A stretch of DNA of 64,000 bases. Origin: Combretum micranthum. Its lineage: Eukaryota > Streptophyta > Magnoliopsida > Myrtales > Combretaceae. The notes under the pieces are model-generated. The model was not told where the DNA came from and made no database searches. It saw nothing but the letters and a program-made list of their open reading frames with translations. The stretch is taken from contig JAMXBD010001196.1 in NCBI GenBank assembly GCA_024138025.1, positions 372,001 to 436,000 on the forward strand, given 5' to 3'. Of this stretch, positions 11,890 to 24,145 are shown piece after piece. The position numbers and the translations under genes were made by a program. Numbering within the stretch: position 1 is the first letter of the stretch; the number at the start of each line of letters is the position of its first letter.

Positions 11890-12309
11890 AGCAAGATGAT
11901 TAACGAATTATTTGACTTCGATTTGATTTTCGCTCAAGCTTGATTTGAAGATAACCGAATTGATCTTAAACTAAGCTATTCAAGTAATTTCCCGAATAGA
12001 GGTTGGTTTTCATAATATTTAACTTAATCAACTCGCATAACTAATCAAGCTTGAGTCAAGATATATGTTAATCGAGTTTGAGCCATGTTTGGATACTAAT
12101 ATTGCTTTAATTTGAATATAAAATATTTTGTTAATAAATAAAGTTTAAGTATGCTTAATTGAGTCAAACTCAAGTTTGTTTAGTAACACTTTGAGTGACT
12201 CAAATTTAAAATTTAAAATTTGAGCTAAGTTCGAGTTTTCAAATTTTAAATTGAGCCCAAGCTTCAATTGAGCATCATACTATCTTTATTCGATTCGTTT
12301 ACAGTCCTA
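11890..12309. mobile_element. Probable hAT-type MITE, GAGCTCAAGCTT-rich family
   Basis: The right end, CGTTTACAGTCCTA at 12296-12309, reads TAGGACTGTAAACGAATCG in reverse, close to a common plant hAT terminus. The left end near 11890-11910 (GATGATTAACGAATTATT) is a degraded counterpart. Both halves carry repeated CTCAAGCTTGA and TTGAGTC motifs in opposite orientations. I could not find a clean 8-bp duplication, so the left boundary is approximate. Confidence 0.5.
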
Positions 12310-12838
12310 TTCAAAATTCAACATATAAGTGGTGTCCTTACCATATATAAGTAGATTATACTCAAATAATAGAGATGTGTTCACCCAATTGAACCTATAA
12401 GGTTTAGTTTTAATTTGGAGGAGGCAAATATTGTTACTGATAGAAACCATTAGGATTGAATTCTAACCTAAATAGCAATTTCTTAATGGTAAAGTTTTTT
12501 CAAAATCTCACCAAGGAGCGTCAGGCAAAGTCTTTATGGAGCTATAAGAACAAGCACATCTTAAACCTCATGGGTGAGATTTGTACTGACTACTTAAATG
12601 AGATTTCAATCTCACTACGATCTTGGGATAAAGTTGGTCAAAATTAGCCATTAAATAATAAAAATATAATGCAACAGAAGAACAAGGGGAAGAAATTTTG
12701 ATTGGGCCATAAATACATCCCAAGAGTAGTTATTAATCCATTAAGTCGAGCCAAAATCTTTACATAAACACTATTACATTCTTTAATTATCCATGTTCTC
12801 CTATAAATCAAGTTGTAAATTTTTTTGAGAAAAAAGTA

Positions 12839-13091
12839 GCGTTTGGTTACAAGAACAAGATGGGACAAAGAGATTGGATAGTAAAATATAAATACTAAGT
12901 AGTATAATTCTATTGTACTATGTTTGATATACATGATACTAAACAATACTAGATAAAATTGTAAAAAAATTATTTTTGTCCTATTCAAATATTTTTTACC
13001 ATCAAACATAAGGGACGAAAATCTTAAGTTTTGCCAGTTTCCATGAAGAAAATTTTATCTAATCCCAAATATATTTTGTAAACCAAACATG
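12839..13091. mobile_element. Small inverted-repeat element (MITE candidate)
   Basis: Terminal inverted repeats GTTTGGTTAC (12841-12850) and GTAAACCAAAC (13078-13088) bound about 250 bp of AT-rich DNA with no coding capacity. The flanking GTA at 12836-12838 and 13092-13094 may be a 3-bp target duplication, as for PIF/Harbinger-type MITEs. The family assignment is inferred from the termini only. Confidence 0.5.
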
Positions 13092-13216
13092 GTACAATAA
13101 CCTTTATTCAATTCAGTACCATAAAAAATTATACAACCAGAATCTACCAAAGTCTTATACATTGCTTAACATATTTCTTAGCACCATGCTTTGTAGTTCT
13201 TAAAGAGTACTCAACT

Positions 13217-13233
13217 TGTGTGTGTGTGTGTGT
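13217..13233. repeat. TG dinucleotide microsatellite
   Basis: An uninterrupted TG run of about eight units, about 110 bp before the outer gypsy element. Confidence 0.85.
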
Positions 13234-13344
13234 TTGTTGATTGATAGATTCACGTGTTATATGAATGAGATAGAACTTATTTTATCAAAGTAAACTAAGG
13301 TCTTTTTGTATTATCAGATTTTTATTTGTATCATATTTGTATAT

Positions 13345-15102
13345 TATAATATACAAATAAATATTTTATAGTGAAGGGCAAAGATGTCATTTGATATAAA
13401 ATAAGAGGGTTTTATGGTCAACCATAATGTTTAAATTAATTATTTTGTTGGTTATTAGTTACATAAGAGAAGATGAAAAGACGTTATTAAAGATGAAGAG
13501 ACACTATTAAAAACGAATAGACACTATTAAAAAAGATGAAGAGACACGGTTAAAGATGAAGAGATGTTCTTGAAGATAAAGGGACGTTGTTAAAGATGAA
13601 GAGACGTTATTAAAGATAAACAGTTATTCCTTGTCTTCTATATAAACTAGGTTCCTCTTCTCCAAAACTCATTTTTAAACCTCGAAACCTCTCTAAAAAG
13701 GTCTATTTATGAGATTTTCTTCAATGGAAGATAAAGAAACAAGATCAATGTGAGTTGATCTTCTTCTTTTCTGTGGAGATTTAAAGGAAATGTTCTTTAC
13801 CTAAAGTTCTTTTTATTTTTAAAGATCAAGTTTCGTGGAGAAAATCTATATTTTGTTGGAGATTTTGTAATGTGCAATCAAGGAGGACCAAGATCCAAAG
13901 TTATAGGTATATTAATCTTTTCTTTTCTTTTGATGATGTAAAGATCAATTTATTTTTTCTTTATCTTTTCTTAGAAGTTCTATTTGGGGAGAAAATCTAG
14001 AGAAAACCCTATATCTAGGGTTAGAGAAATTGTGAAATTTTATTAAAGGAGGAAGACGTGGATTAGGGTTTTAGGTGAAGTTGGATAAGGTTTATGCTAT
14101 GGAAGTTGTATATTGAAATCTGTTCTGTTTATGTGATCAAGAATTCCGATGAAATTAGGGTTTTCAATCTTTTTAAAAGGAATTATTGTTAAAATTAGAG
14201 TTTTGAAAGCGAATCAGGTATGACTATTACTTGTTTGTTGTTTGTGCTTGTAGGATTAGAATTGCTCAATTGATCTAATTATATTTGACTTTTAATTATA
14301 TTGTTTGCTGCTTGTACTTGGTTGCTGTTAGTAAGGACCATGTAGAGTGTGATACTAACACAGGCAACCTAATGATCTATGTGTGAGGATATTCCAAGTG
14401 GAATCGTGCATAGAAATTATTCTGATAGATTAGGAGTCGTACCAACTTAATTGTGGTACGCAACTATGTGTGGGGACTGGGGAGTACCCAACATCACTAT
14501 ATACATATATAAAAGCATTTTGTATAAAAGCTTATTTTCTTCGAGGTCATGAGTTACTCCGGGTTTAGAACTAATTTCAAGTTGTTCTAAACTGTGTTGT
14601 TTGCTTGACTAATCAAAGATAATAACCTGTGTTTGCTGCATTAGTTTTAAGTTGTATGTGAAATTATGCTATGAGTTCATGCGTATTTGTTTGTGATATG
14701 GCGTACTGGGCGTTTTCGCTCATTTCTTTAGTATTTGATCTGTTTGAATATGAAATTTAGGTTGATGATGGCGAGGACGTTAATGGATTTGATTATCCTA
14801 CTGATCCCTAAAGTAGCTATGGATTGAAGATAGTTAATGGAAGACCATATTAAGTTTTAAATTTTTTGAAACTGTTAGAATTTTTTTTTTATATTTTAAC
14901 TTTGAGATATGTTGGCTTTGGTATATGCCAACAAGTTTATAAGAAAATCATGTTATGAAATATTTATAAACAAATTCCTTCTATGTGAGTATTGGAGATA
15001 TATGATTGAATATTTATGGATTAGTGAATTTATAGCCTTAGCATATCCTTCTCGAGAGAGGGCACATGATGAGTTGTAACGTCATCAGGTTAGGGTGGTA
15101 CA
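13345..15102 (+). repeat. 5' LTR of the outer gypsy element
   Basis: It starts TATAATATAC (TG has decayed to TA) and ends GGGTGGTACA. It contains a 20-bp tandem repeat (13475-13620) and a TATA box, TATATAAA at 13639-13646, followed by CTAGGTTCCTCTTC. A GTTGGC-GCCAAC hairpin lies at 14911-14932 and a terminal hairpin at 15066-15085. It is similar along its full length to 47292-49039. Confidence 0.85.
13475..13620. repeat. 20-bp minisatellite in the 5' LTR, about 7 units
   Basis: Units of the form GAAGAGACGTTATTAAAGAT repeat about seven times with scattered changes and one small insertion, just before the TATA box. The 3' LTR has about six units at 47422-47547. Confidence 0.85.
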
Positions 15103-15109
15103 ACTTAAA

Positions 15110-15121
15110 TAGTATCAGAGC
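15110..15121 (+). promoter_or_regulatory. Primer-binding site of the outer element (tRNA-Met type)
   Basis: TAGTATCAGAGC starts seven bases after the LTR end. It differs by one base from TGGTATCAGAGC, the complement of the plant initiator tRNA-Met 3' end used to prime minus-strand synthesis. Confidence 0.75.
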
Positions 15122-16613
15122 ATATGTTTATGATCTTTAGGGAAATTAGGTTATGAACTTCTTAGGATGGTGAGATGAAGAGAGAGGGTAAATCATGGCA
15201 AAGCTAGTAGCTATGGAAAGCTTAGAATTGTTTCATTTAAAGAAAATTTTCCAGGTTGACGTCTTCATTATGATTTTTTATTATTTTTCTCATTGCCGCT
15301 CATTATTTATAAGTATTATATTTATTTATATCATTATGTTTTTATAATTATTTTCATGTATGTTTCTTTGAATATTTGTTATTTTATTTTTGTTTTTGTT
15401 GTTGCTCCCTAAAATATATAGAAAGTAAAAAAATAAAGCTCAACAAAAATCTAGAAATGATAATTTATAAAACCAAAATACCCTCTTACTAAATGTATGA
15501 CCTTTTAGGCTTCTACTATAATACATGTATATGTTTACACAAGAAGTTAATAACATCTAATGAAATATAACTGACAAAACAATAATGACTAGAGTAAGTA
15601 AAAGAGCATATATAAATGCACACATAAAATTTAGAATTCAATAATCACAATTTTAATGACTACAATTTCTAGAATTAATTAAATGAAATAAATGATTGAA
15701 ACCTCCTCTTAAGTTAAGAGATAACCTCAACAAATCTTTAATGATTGTTAATTATGAAATTCAAGAAAAGTTTTAAAAGAACCATAATTTGAATTAAATG
15801 ATGCAAATTTAAAAGGCACAAGGATTAAGAAAAAATTTTATAAGCATCTCCAAAGATTGTAAATAATAAATAACAAAGGTAAAATATTAGAGCCATAAAT
15901 AAAAGAGAATGAAAATAAGAACTAACACACCAAAATTTCCATAGTGGTAGTGATGATTAAATAATGATAACTTATAAAATTCAAGGATTAAAAATAATTA
16001 TAGTAATTTGAATATTTAATTAATATACATAATAACTATGAATCTAATACAAGAATATGTGAGGTAGGATAGAGGAGTTCATGGTATGTCTTGTTCATTA
16101 AATGTCATTGTTTGTCATTCTATTGTGTTGTGTCAAGTCTTATCACCTCCATTATTGTCGTATTCTTTTATTTTTGAGTCAAGTCATATTGAGTCTGTCT
16201 AAAAAATCAAGTCATATATCAGTCTAGTACCGGTCAATTCAGCTACTCTTGATACTTGTCGGCCCCTCACACTATTAAACTTATGATGGAATAAAAAAAA
16301 AATTATCACAAGCAATACAATAAAATATATGTGAATATATATGTATATATGTGTAAAACATGATTATATGAGTGAGTACCAATAAATTAAAGACAAAATA
16401 AAATTATAATTATGATAGAAAAATAAGAAAAGACTCAAACGCAAAACAAATTATCAAAAATCTGTAGACCTCATAACTGTAACATTGACATTAATAACAA
16501 ACGTAACAAAAAGTTGTCAATTATGACAAAAGCTAAAATTGTTAATGTAGGTAGACTCATAAAATCAACTAAAGTGAAAAGGAGCAATGTAAAATGATTT
16601 TGAGAAAAATCGA
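15122..16613. other. Non-coding interior of the outer element
   Basis: The first 100 bases resemble the equivalent leader of the third gypsy element (after 55807), including TTATGAACTTCTTAGGATGGTGAG. From about 15270 the sequence is AT-rich and unrecognised, and no frame is supportable. It ends at the target site of the nested chromovirus. Confidence 0.6.
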
Positions 16614-19229
16614 TGTAAAGACCCGACCCACCAATCCTTAAGATTTAGCAAGTCAAGTCCCCAACCACATATAATATTTCATATTATATGTAAGGTTGTC
16701 CTGAATCTAACAATTTATGTGAATTGTTTGTTTATCCTACTATAACTTGATATAAAGACTTTTTACAAATGGATTACTCACTTGAGTAATTATTCATATA
16801 GAACTTTTAAAGAAATAATTTACAATCTTGTGTCAAACACATGACACAACAAAAATTACATGAGTTTTACAAAACAAGAAAAATAGACTTTAAGTCTTTA
16901 TATACAAACAAGGCTTAACTAACAAGCCTCTATTCAAAATACAAAATACAAAATTGAACCCACAACTTGTTCAAAAATTTTCCTCGTTGCCATCTTGCAC
17001 TCGATTCCTACTCGCCCCACTCATCCATAAACTTCTCCAATCCGACCCATAGCCCATATCATCATAACAATCGTCATCACCTGAAATATAGCATCAGTGA
17101 GCCAAAGGCCCAGTACACAGCAACAACACTCAAAAGCGTAGTGGCAATCATACCTAGACTAATGCAATGGAACATTAATGTTTTATTTATCTTTCATTAG
17201 AAATCATTGATCAAATCATCATTGGAGTATTCAAACTCCGGAACAAGCCATGGGATTCTGGGGATCCTGAGTAACGCTCACGACGCTCAGGGGGTTGATA
17301 TAGATAGCCCGAATATCTATATCTCCTAGATAACGTTACACTGAAAAGAATAATTTCATATAGGTTATATAGCCGTTGCCCAACTTCACTTAACTCAATC
17401 CATAATATAATTTAATTCACATGCTCCCATAAACATTGAATTAAGTTATACTATTTCTTTTCAAGAATAAGTAAATGTTGCTCAGTTACTACATTTTCCT
17501 ATCGATTATCCGCCGAGCCTAGTCATTGCATCATGACTTTTGGCCTAAGCGCCTACACTAACATATCATTGCATCATGATAAGTTACCGCTCCTCGGACC
17601 GGATTCAACGGTAAAAACACAAGCAATTCAAGCAATATTTAAGTCATTTAGAATTTATATCAAATTTAAGTATGTCTACCCTAACAAACATACAAGCAAG
17701 TCACTGCGTACCTGTACTAGCTTGAGAGTCAATGGGAATAACCGAAAGGGAATCAATCACTGTAACAAAAATAATTGCAAACTCACACTTAGTTCAAGTA
17801 TATATGTTCATCAAAGCTCTAGTATAATCATCCAAAGAAATTCAAATAAATCATTATAACATCATCATAGCATTTAGATATCATATATTATCATACAATA
17901 CTCAACAAATACTTAAATGATCATTTATCAAGCTTTGAACAACTTTTAGCAAACAACAATAAGTTTTAAACTTTGTTGGAAAGTGTATCAGCTGGAAAGA
18001 ATTGAAATTTATGCACTGATACTTTTCGAATTTGGAAAATCTTAAAACATGAAAGTTTTAGATCTTTTCCTTATTTCCAACGCAACTTGAATCACCTCAA
18101 TGGAGATCGGATGAAAAAGTTACGGCTAAAATACAAAGAGCTGCGAAACAGGGAAGTCTGCACGACCGGGTACACGGCCGTGTACCGAGGCCGTGTTGGG
18201 TAAAAAAAATGACCCGAGAGCAACTTTTAAGAATTTCAAGGCCTACACGGCCATGTACACGCCCGTGTAGCAGGTTGTGTACACTGGAACGAAAAAATGA
18301 CGAAATCCCCTGTTTTCAAAGTGCATTTTACACTTCTTAAAATTCTTTAAACTCATTCTAAAGTTTCCAAAACTTGTTATATGATCATCCCATCATTCAA
18401 ACAACACCAAACATCTCCAAAACTTCATCAACTCCAAATCACTATTCATCATTTTCTTCAATATTAGGTCATCCAACCACATGCATTCACCAACACTTCC
18501 AACACTTCAAAACTCATCCTAAGCACATAAAACTAACCACTCTAGTCCTATAACACATCATATACCATCAAAACATCATGGAGCATGAATTTAAACAAAT
18601 ATGGCATCAAGACTACATATTCATGCATAGAAAAGAAAGTTGAAGAACACACTTACCACAAGAACTTCAAGGCTTGGTTTAATGACTCTAGATCAAGCTT
18701 TTGATGGTGGAAAATATAGAAAATGAGAGGCTTTTCTATATAGATCCATGAGGGAGCTTTGGAGAAGAAGAAGATGGGGTTTTGAAACTTTTGAAGACTT
18801 GTTTTGGTGGTCTGAAATTTGTGCACGAATTTTGCAATAATAAAGTTGATATTATCTTAAGGTTTGACTTTTGAGGCATAGGGAATTAAGGGAAATTAAT
18901 GACTTATCAAAGGCTAATTAATAAGTTTGTCTTTAGTTAATTAACCTTGTTTTTAGCTCCTTTAAGGTATAAGAATTATGCTACCATGAGGCTTACATGC
19001 ATGGATCTATTTACTCATTTTAATGCATTCCAAATATAATTCTTACATGTTAATACAATTTAAATTTTATGAACTAAATATTTAATAAATTCTAGAGTAT
19101 TTGAATATTTAACACAATAATAAAACACATAATGCATCATGAACACAAATCATTCAATATATATCAAAAGCATGTATAAATTCAATAACACACATATAAA
19201 TATAAGTTGGAAATTTCATGGTTATTTCA
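16614..19229 (-). repeat. 3' LTR of the nested chromovirus
   Basis: On the minus strand it starts TGAAATAACC and ends GGGTCTTTACA. It is almost colinear with 24146-26580 but holds about 183 extra bases at 18139-18321, containing a 16-bp palindrome. A TATA-like CTATATAG on both strands lies at 18737-18744. Confidence 0.92.
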
Positions 19230-19242
19230 TTCTTCCCTCCTT
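19230..19242 (-). promoter_or_regulatory. Polypurine tract of the chromovirus
   Basis: On the minus strand AAGGAGGGAAGAA abuts the TG of the 3' LTR and follows GGGGACGAAACTTCTTG, the usual end of chromovirus pol. It primes plus-strand DNA synthesis. Confidence 0.85.
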
Positions 19243-19281
19243 CAAGAAGTTTCGTCCCCGAAACTTAACTTACCTTAATCA

Positions 19282-19768
19282 CTACTCAAATAACTCGGGA
19301 TACTTTAGTCTCATTTCATCCTCAGGCTCCCAAGTTGCTTCTCTTTCAGTTTGGCCCGTCCACAAGATTTTTACAAAAGGAATTACCTTCCTCCTCAACA
19401 CTTTATCAATTCTATCCAGGATTTTGATCGGCTTCTCAACTGTACTCAAATTCGGTTGAATCTCTGGTTGGTATGTAGAGATGATGGAATCAGGATCTGA
19501 TACACATTTCCGGAGCTGAGATACATGGAATACATCATGCACTTCCGACAAATTCGGGGGAGCCAATCGATAAGCTAATGGTCCAATTCTCTCTAAAATC
19601 TCATATGGACCAATGTATCTTGGAGTCAATTTTCCTTTAGCCCAAATCTGATCACACCCTTTGTTGGAGAGATTTTGAGAAACACTTGATCACCAACTTC
19701 AAACTAACGGTCTTCTTCTTGTGTCAGCGTAGCTTTTATATCGATCTTGAGCTCTTCATCCTTTGTTT
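19282..19768 (-). pseudogene. Chromovirus integrase carboxy-terminus with GPY/F module and chromodomain
   Basis: The minus-strand frame at 19282-19629 opens with a GPY/F-like module (YIGPYEILERIGPLAYRL, about residues 5-22). At residues 80-115 it has a chromodomain: LRRKVIPFVKILWTGQ, then EATWEPEDEMRLKYPELF. In chromoviruses this domain is thought to direct integration to chromatin marks. A frameshift in 19630-19768 separates it from the catalytic core, although the two should form one protein. The frame ends directly before the polypurine tract region. Confidence 0.85.
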
Positions 19769-20565
19769 TATCTCTTGAATCTTATCCATGCTTGTTGCAC
19801 TAATTCAGGACCCAAAATAGCTCTTTCACCCACTTCATCCCAGTGTACTGGAGATCTGCATTTCCTACCATAAAGTGCTTCATAGGGCGCCATTTGAATT
19901 GTTGCTTGGAAGCTATTGTTGTAGGCAAATTCAACGAGTGGCAAATAAGTATCCCACCTATTGCCAAAGTCTAAAGCACACGCTCTAAGCATATCTTCCA
20001 AGATCTGAATCGTTCTCTCTGATTGCCCATCTGTTTGTGGATGAAATGCAGTGCTAAACTGAAGCTGAGTACCCAAGGCAGCATGTAAACTTTTCCAGAA
20101 CCGACTGACAAAACGAGAATCTCGATCGGAAGTAATTGTCTTTGGAATCCCATGTAGTCTCACTATCTCCTTAATATATATATGTGCCATCTTCTCTAAG
20201 GAATCTCCAACCTTCAAAGGTATGAAATGAGCCGATTTCGTTAATCTGTCCACGATCACCCATATGACTTCATACTTAGTAATAGTCTTGGGTAAAGCCG
20301 ATATAAAATCCATGGTGATATCTTCCCATTTCCATTCGGGTACAGGTAAAGGTTGAAGTTCTCCTCCGGGTCTTTGGTGCTCAATTTTGATTTGTTGACA
20401 AGTCAAACACTTGGAGACATATTGAGCAATATCTCTCTTCAAACCTTCCCACCAGTAGTTTTTCTTCAAATCTTTATACATCTTGGTGGTTCCCGGATGA
20501 ATCGAATATGAAGACGAATGAGCTTCTTTCATGATTTGTTTCCTTAAATCATAAATCTCTGGCAC
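19768..20565 (-). pseudogene. Chromovirus integrase core
   Basis: The 265-residue frame includes the HHCC zinc-binding region (HSSSYSIHPGTTKMY, then CLTCQQIK) and the DDE core. The latter shows VDRLTKSAHFIPL, TITSDRDSRF and HPQTDGQSERTIQILEDML, with all three acidic residues present. It joins element DNA to the target. The core itself is open, but it is cut off from RNase H upstream and the chromodomain downstream by frameshifts. Confidence 0.9.
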
Positions 20566-21183
20566 ATAGATCCTGTCTCTAAATCTGATACACCTTCATT
20601 GTCTACTCTCATATCCTTCTTCTTTCCTTCCAATATATCACTTCTTAAACTTTGGCTTTCTGGGTCTTCTTGTTGTCCTTGCTTAATCTGTTCCAATATG
20701 GTAGGTTGTAGAATTAAACTTGCCAACATGATCTCAACTTCATCCATAGTAACTTCAACATTCAGTCTTCGAAGATCCTCTTGCAACTCTCTTTGATTTG
20801 TAACCATGGTAACCATATTCATTTGCTTTTTCCTACTCAATGCATCTGCCACACTATTAGCTTTTCCCGGGTGATAAAGAATTTCAAGATCATAATCCTT
20901 TATTAGCTCAAGCCATCTTCTTGGCGCATGTTCAATTCTTTTTGAGTAAAGATATACTTTAAGCTTTTGTGGTCGGTGAAGATCTTACATTTTCACCAAA
21001 TAAGTGATGTCTCCAAAGCTTCAATGCTAGAATCACTGCAGCAAGCTCCAAGTCATGGACTGGATAGTTTCTCTCGTGGGGTTTCAATTGTCTTGAAGCA
21101 TAAGCTATTACTCGGTTATCTTGCATCAAGACACATCCTAGTCCCTGTATAGATGCATCACTATAAACGACAAACTCCTTTCC
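20566..21183 (-). pseudogene. Chromovirus RNase H region, frameshifted
   Basis: Minus-strand translation across frames shows RNase H features at about 20990-21180 (a [17 protein letters not shown] start, then AYASRQLKP and LELAAV). The frame at 20544-20852 then begins MADALSRKKQ, the conserved end of gypsy RNase H. At least one frameshift lies near 20940-20990. RNase H removes the RNA strand after reverse transcription. Confidence 0.8.
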
Positions 21184-22771
21184 TAGCTGGAAGTGCTAAG
21201 ACTGGTGCAGACACTAATCTCTCTTTCAACTCTTGGAAACTTTTCACAATCTTCATTCCAAACGAACTTCACGTGTTTCCTAGTCAACTTCGTCAATGAA
21301 GAAGCAATCTTTGAAAATCCTTGAACAAATCTTCGATAGTAGCTTGCTAAACCCAGAAAACTACGCACCTCAGTAACATTCGTAGGTTGTGGCCAATCCA
21401 AAATAGCTCTAATCTTTTCTGAATCCACCGATATTCCTTCCTTTGTAATGATGTGACCAAGGAATGCCACTTCTTTCAACCAGAACTTGCATTTGCTAAA
21501 TTTGGCATAAAGCTTCCTTTTCCTCTTTGTAAAACTAGCCTCAAGTGTTGTTCATGCTCCTCTACACTTCTTGAGTACACCAGTATATCATCAATAAAAA
21601 CAATGACAAACTGGTCCAGATAATCTTTAAATACTCTGTTCATTAAGTCCATAAATGCAGCAGGGGCATTTGTCAAACCGAAAGACATAACCAAGAACTC
21701 AAAATGTCCATATCGTGTTCTGAAAGCCGTCTTGGGGATATCTTGTTGTTTAATCTTGAGTTGATGGTATCCAGATCTCAAATCTATCTTGGAGAACACT
21801 GCAGCATCTTTCAACTGGTCAAATAAATCATCAATTCGAGGAAGTGGATATTTGTTCTTAATTGTCACCTGGTTCAGCTCTCTATAATCTATACACATTC
21901 TTAAGCTTCCATCTTTCTTTTTCACAAATAATACTGGAGCACCCCAAGGAGAAATACTCGGGCGAATGAATCCCAATTTCTGTAATTCTTCTAACTGGTT
22001 TTTCAATTCTCTCAATTCTGTAGGAGCCATTCTATATGGAGCTTTAGATATCGGTGATGTCCCTGGTATCAATTCAATTCCAAACTCAATTTCTCTATCA
22101 GGCGGTAACCCTGGTAATTCTTCAGGAAAAACATCAACAAACTCTTTCACCACTGGTACCATATCCACTTTAATCTCTTCACTACTCTTCTCCCATAATT
22201 CCATAGTATACATACAAACTGGTCTTTTCCTCTCCAAGACATGTGTTACTTTACCCTTTTCCAAATTAAAACTCACTTCCGCCTTCATACAATCTATACT
22301 AGCTTTATACAAATTTAACCAATTCATTCCCAAGATAGCATCAAAATCAGTTAAAGGTAAAACCAGCATATCAATTGGCATGTTCACATTGGAAATCACA
22401 ACATCAACATTTCTACAAACACATGGTTCTTTAGTTTGCACCCCAAGAGTAGTATTAATACTCATTATTCTATCAAGCAACACTTCAGAACACAAACCAC
22501 ACTCATTCACAAAGTTCTCAGCTAAACACGCATGAGTAGCACCCGTATCTATCAATGCATATGCAGTATGATTTGCAATCTTTATGGTACCTGCTAATGT
22601 ATCCACTGGAGGAGCTTTCTCATACTGTTGTAAGGCAAACACTCTAGCAGCAGTCGTTCCTTTTCCAACATTAGGACCATCATGTCTAGGCTTCTCCTTA
22701 CAATTCATCACATGGTGTCCTCTCTGTTTGCAATAAGCACAAAATATAGGCTTCAATTTTGGATTTTGCAA
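21183..22771 (-). pseudogene. Chromovirus third zinc knuckle, protease and reverse transcriptase
   Basis: The 431-residue frame at 21476-22771 starts with a zinc knuckle ([14 protein letters not shown], residues 11-24). The aspartic protease follows, with the [11 protein letters not shown] active site near residue 75 and ILGMNWL at its end. Reverse transcriptase comes next: [10 protein letters not shown], then [12 protein letters not shown] near residue 395, with the catalytic aspartates kept. The frame breaks at 21476. The thumb and connection ([29 protein letters not shown]) continue at 21183-21479. This is the best-preserved part of the element. Confidence 0.92.
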
Positions 22772-23931
22772 TCAGAAGCTCGATGACCTACATCCCCACA
22801 CGCAAAACATGCTTCAGGAACCCATTTACACTGAGCTAAATCATGGGGTCCAAAACATCTAGTACACCTCTTATCAAAAGGAGTAGAAGACATAGAAGTC
22901 TTCACAAATTGTCCCGAACTAGGCTTCTTCCCCATATATGGTCTTTTACCCTTATCAACATTGTCATACCTTGGGTAAGGAGTATACGATGTGGTTGATC
23001 TCTTGCCCAGAAAAGTAGCTCTTCTGTCCCTTTGAACCCTGTTATCATCTGATATTTGCTCTAACAGTCTTGCCTTAACCACAGATTCTGATAATGTCAT
23101 CAGTTGAAATTTCTTGACTTCGCTCTTTAATTCCATATTTAATCCATCTTGAACTTTTGGACTTTCATTCTTTCATCGTTATAGTTTGCTCCTGCAAACC
23201 TTAGCAACCTGCAAAACTCCGCATAATACTCGTCTACAGTTTTGCTTCCTTGTCTCAAACTTAGCCATTTAGAAATCATCTGTTCCCTCACAGTTGATGG
23301 AATATACTTCAAGAAGAAAGCATCTTTGAATGTATTCCAGGGAATCGGTCTTGCAAAGCCTTCACTGTTCATCATCCACCAATTATATGCATCCTGCTTC
23401 ATCACAAACACAGCTAAGTCGACCTTCCTATCATCAGGTACTTGGCAAGCAGCAAAAGCTTTCTCAAGTTCTATGATCCATCCTTCAGCTTTAGTCGGAT
23501 CCATGATAGTGCCATCAAACTCAGGTACTAGCTTGACAAAGTCATGTAGCTTCACTTGATCATATCGGTCTTCCACTCGCACATTAGGTTCTTGCCTCAC
23601 ATTTGGTGGATTATATTGTTGCATGAATTGTTGTTTGTTGATACATCATTTGTTGATACTGTTGAACCATTGCAAACATATCCCGGAACAAATTGAACAT
23701 AGTACTTGTATCTCCTGCTGGCATTTGAGGCATAGGAGGATATGGAGGCATTGGAGGAGGCATTTGTGGTTGTTGAGGATCTTGAGTAGTAGAGGCCGAA
23801 GCCGGTGATGGAGTTGAAGTAGCAGCTGGAGTAGGAGATGAGGTAGATGCTGGAACAGTAGACTGAGGAGGAGGAGGTGGCATATTCTCCCTATCTGAAG
23901 TCTGTCTAGTAATTCTCCTTGACCTATCCAT
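22753..23931 (-). pseudogene. Chromovirus gag
   Basis: Three overlapping minus-strand frames form one gag. The likely start is the Met at 23931, before a Pro-rich head. The capsid part (23139-23624) contains WIIELEKAF and YAEFCRLLRFA, typical of Retrotrans_gag. The nucleocapsid part (22753-23136) has CTRCFGPHDLAQC and [14 protein letters not shown]. Frameshifts lie near 23615, 23155 and 22760. With the knuckle at the head of the next frame there are three CCHC-like motifs, the same set seen in the third gypsy element at 56060-56220. Confidence 0.88.
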
Positions 23932-24131
23932 CTTTAAACAACATACAATATACACATGACATGTGATAATTAATGCAATGTTAGATTAACTTAAAGTTAG
24001 TTAATAATAAAAAAAATGAAACAACATTCAAAATAACACACCATTCAAGCAAATCCTAACTCAAACCGTACTAATCTCACCGCATCTAAGGTCAAGTCTT
24101 CCTATGTTAAACAAACAATTTACATAAACAC

Positions 24132-24143
24132 GCTCTGATACCA
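24132..24143 (-). promoter_or_regulatory. Primer-binding site of the chromovirus
   Basis: Minus-strand TGGTATCAGAGC is a perfect match to the initiator tRNA-Met primer complement, two bases inside the 5' LTR. Confidence 0.93.
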
Positions 24144-24145
24144 TT

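Noticed and set aside
12599..12614. 16-bp palindrome TGAGATTTCAATCTCA
   Set aside because: It is short, isolated and AT-rich, likely by chance in a window of this size.
17533..17859. 108-residue plus-strand frame repeated near 25008-25256
   Set aside because: It is inside both LTRs of the minus-strand chromovirus. The second copy is frameshifted, so there is no coding constraint.
21966..22535. 189-residue plus-strand frame
   Set aside because: It is the antisense shadow of the chromovirus protease and reverse transcriptase, which show clear family motifs on the minus strand.
23242..23808. Plus-strand frames at 23242-23559 and 23623-23808
   Set aside because: They are antisense to chromovirus gag and have no domain of their own.
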